A stretch of DNA of 64,000 bases from Pedobacter ginsenosidimutans (GTDB lineage Bacteria; Bacteroidota; Bacteroidia; Sphingobacteriales; Sphingobacteriaceae), in assembly GCF_001442625.1 (NCBI RefSeq), contig NZ_LMZQ01000012.1, positions 78,809-142,808 on the forward strand, in the 5' to 3' direction. The position numbers were made by a program, and so were the translations under genes. Every line of letters starts with the position of its first letter. Position 1 is the stretch's first letter. Positions 62,654-64,000 of this stretch are shown here, piece after piece. The notes beneath the pieces are model-generated. The model had not been told where the DNA came from, made no database searches, and saw nothing but the letters and a program-made list of their open reading frames with translations.

Positions 62654-63226
62654 ATGAAGCAAGTACTTCTCCTCAATGGGGATATTGAAAAAAACGCATC
62701 TACAAATTTCCTGATTAATGCCTACAAGCAAGGGGCAGAAAGTGTTGGCGCTACCGTTAGGGAGTTGGCCATTATCGATCTGATATTCAATTCGAACAAG
62801 CTGTTTAACAACAGACAGATTGCCGATTTGGAACCCGATCTGCAAAAAGCTTTAACTGCCATTAGGCAGAGTAACCATGTGGTGCTTTTTTGTCCCGTAT
62901 ATGTTGATCATATCCCGGCAAAAATTAAAGGTTTTTTTGATCGTCTTTTTATGCCCGATCAGATTTTTACGACCCAACAGCAGAATGTAAACAACAATTT
63001 TAGCGGTAGGTCTGCCAGGATTGTATCAATTTTGGATGAGGCAACCTTTAAAGAGTGGAAAGCCAATAAGAAAACCACTTATTTATCCATTAAAAAAGTA
63101 GTGTTCGAAAAATGCAGGATGAGCCCAGTATTAACCAATACCATTGGCGAACTGCATTCGCTCGAGAACCACTATAGCCAAAAATGGCTGACCAAAATGG
63201 AAAAATTCGGCTCACAGCTCATCTAA
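62654..63226 (+). CDS. Flavodoxin-fold NAD(P)H-dependent oxidoreductase
   Basis: 190 residues. Opens VLLLNGDIEKNASTNFLINAYKQGAESVGATVRELAI, the flavin-binding loop of flavodoxin-like reductases, and VVLFCPVYVDHIPAKIKGFFDRLFMPDQIF, which matches the WPxxxxxxPAxLKGFxDRxF motif of NQO/MdaB-like proteins in a short form. Binds FMN and reduces quinones, nitro or azo groups. Sits between tssC and tssD, outside the sheath operon (terminator before it), so its relation to secretion is unclear. Confidence 0.75.
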   Translation: MKQVLLLNGDIEKNASTNFLINAYKQGAESVGATVRELAIIDLIFNSNKLFNNRQIADLEPDLQKALTAIRQSNHVVLFCPVYVDHIPAKIKGFFDRLFMPDQIFTTQQQNVNNNFSGRSARIVSILDEATFKEWKANKKTTYLSIKKVVFEKCRMSPVLTNTIGELHSLENHYSQKWLTKMEKFGSQLI

Positions 63227-63471
63227 AATTTCATCATTTATGTCGCCATGGTCCGTGTCACACAGGCCATCAGCTTATTTTTTTACAATTATCATAAACC
63301 GGTTTATCTTTCTGTCTGAGCCATAACTTCTTTTTAGCCACCTAAACACGGATTTTTATCTGTGTATATCTGTGGTTAATATTTATTTTCTCCGTGGCGT
63401 GTGTCTTAGCACACCATTATATTTACTTTATTAGTACACCTTGCCCTAAAACACAACACTTTGTGTACAAT

Positions 63472-63489
63472 CGCTACGATTTTGTAGCG
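63472..63489. promoter_or_regulatory. Hairpin upstream of tssD
   Basis: CGCTAC/GTAGCG 6-bp stem with a 6-nt loop and no T tract. About 260 bases before the tssD start. The gap 63227-63669 holds no gene; it contains a relic of the ACACGGATTTTTATCTGTG-type intergenic motif (63349 on) also in the 16320 tandem repeat. Confidence 0.35.
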
Positions 63490-63669
63490 TAATCACTTAC
63501 TATAATGTATTTGTAACACTAAAGATAGATTTGCCTTTTCCACATTTTTTCCACAAAAAGACGTTGTATAACTGTGTTTTTAGGCAATAAACACAATTTG
63601 CTATTTTTTTTGAATGGGATTGTCCCTTATCAATAAGCCATATACCTCATATTTGGCCTGATATTTGGG

Positions 63670-63677
63670 TATGTTTG
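63670..63677 (+). promoter_or_regulatory. -7 box of tssD (TATGTTTG)
   Basis: TAnnTTTG match 55 bases before the tssD ATG. A TTTG at 63652-63655 is nearer than the usual -33 spacing. Confidence 0.55.
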
Positions 63678-63731
63678 CACAGTAGCTGAGGCTACAATAA
63701 ATTAAATTTTTAACCTTTAAATTTTAAAACT

Positions 63732-64000
63732 ATGGCTTTCAAAGCTAGATTAAATTTTTCAGGCAAGGAGTACGATGTGCTTCATTGTGCCTATGCGTTA
63801 AACCGTGATGTAGATGCAAAGGGAAGACCTTCTTCCGGAGTTTACGGCGGTACCATCGACATTGAGATCGAGTCGACCGAAGACACCTCAATAATCGAGG
63901 CGATGGTAAACAACCAGTACAAACCTATTACAGGAACGCTTCTGATCAAGAAAACAGAGGAAGATGCCAAAATGAAAGAAGTTAACTTCGAAGACGGCTA
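63732..64000 (+). CDS. tssD: T6SS tube protein TssD (Hcp-like), partial
   Basis: 89 codons to the right edge: MAFKARLNFSGKEYDVLHCAYALNRDVDAKGRPSSGV then GGTIDIEIESTEDTSIIEAMVNNQ. This is the Bacteroidota TssD pattern (about 130 residues), the secreted tube that is contracted out by the sheath. Own promoter, as tube proteins need higher amounts. C-terminus beyond the window. Confidence 0.9.
   Translation, partial: MAFKARLNFSGKEYDVLHCAYALNRDVDAKGRPSSGVYGGTIDIEIESTEDTSIIEAMVNNQYKPITGTLLIKKTEEDAKMKEVNFEDG

Noticed and set aside
1..64000. CRISPR array, rRNA operon or replication origin
   Set aside because: No regularly spaced direct repeats with unique spacers, no rRNA-like sequence and no dnaA-box cluster was found.

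Overview
The window reads as a chromosomal segment of a Bacteroidota bacterium of the Sphingobacteriaceae, most likely Pedobacter or a close relative. Evidence: several promoters have the Bacteroidota -7 box TAnnTTTG, envelope proteins end their signal peptides in Gln-rich or lipobox motifs typical of the phylum, intergenic palindromic repeats of Bacteroidota type are scattered through it, and the right quarter carries a subtype iii (Bacteroidota-only) type VI secretion system. The genus is inference.

Layout. 1-19.2 kb is core-like: a calcineurin-type phosphoesterase/beta-propeller protein cut by the left edge, an outer-membrane barrel, an S41 protease, three secreted glycosidases (GH29 fucosidase, GH92 mannosidase, GH2 exo-glycosidase) that together look like an N-glycan trimming set, a ferredoxin with its NADP reductase, a stand-alone EF-Tu domain III-like protein, a prolyl oligopeptidase, LpxH, RF1 (prfA) and tRNA-Asp.

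19.2-44.2 kb is an accessory zone seeded on tRNA-Asp. Two complete tRNA-Asp genes (19144 and 21513), a displaced tRNA 3' end with its terminator (21291), a further match to the end of that displaced unit (44190) and weaker tRNA-like fragments at 21722 and 34108 suggest serial integration. The zone holds a TlpA thioredoxin, a decayed insertion sequence, a 5'-truncated SF1 helicase, AraC, Crp, HxlR and TetR regulators each next to short-chain dehydrogenases or other small-molecule redox genes, gene fragments (Crp/SDR/AraC junction, DUF6266, excisionase-like HTH), and a GH11 xylanase lipoprotein. Candidate operators can be read for the TetR (three TACTAAAAAGTM boxes) and for a Crp-like regulator (two TTTACCATWTGGTAAA palindromes).

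44.4-47.5 kb has a small membrane protein, a lipoprotein and a phosphatase-LamG lipoprotein. 47.6-64 kb is the T6SSiii locus: tssK and tssN (minus), tssG (plus), tssE-tssF (minus), then a long plus-strand run of tssO, a second TssO-like protein, a PKD-domain membrane protein, tssR, clpV/tssH, tssB, tssC, a flavodoxin-fold reductase and the start of a tssD (Hcp-like) gene at the right edge. No TssJ/L/M is present; TssN/O/R-type proteins take that place. No effector, VgrG or PAAR gene is visible inside the window, so these probably lie beyond 64 kb.
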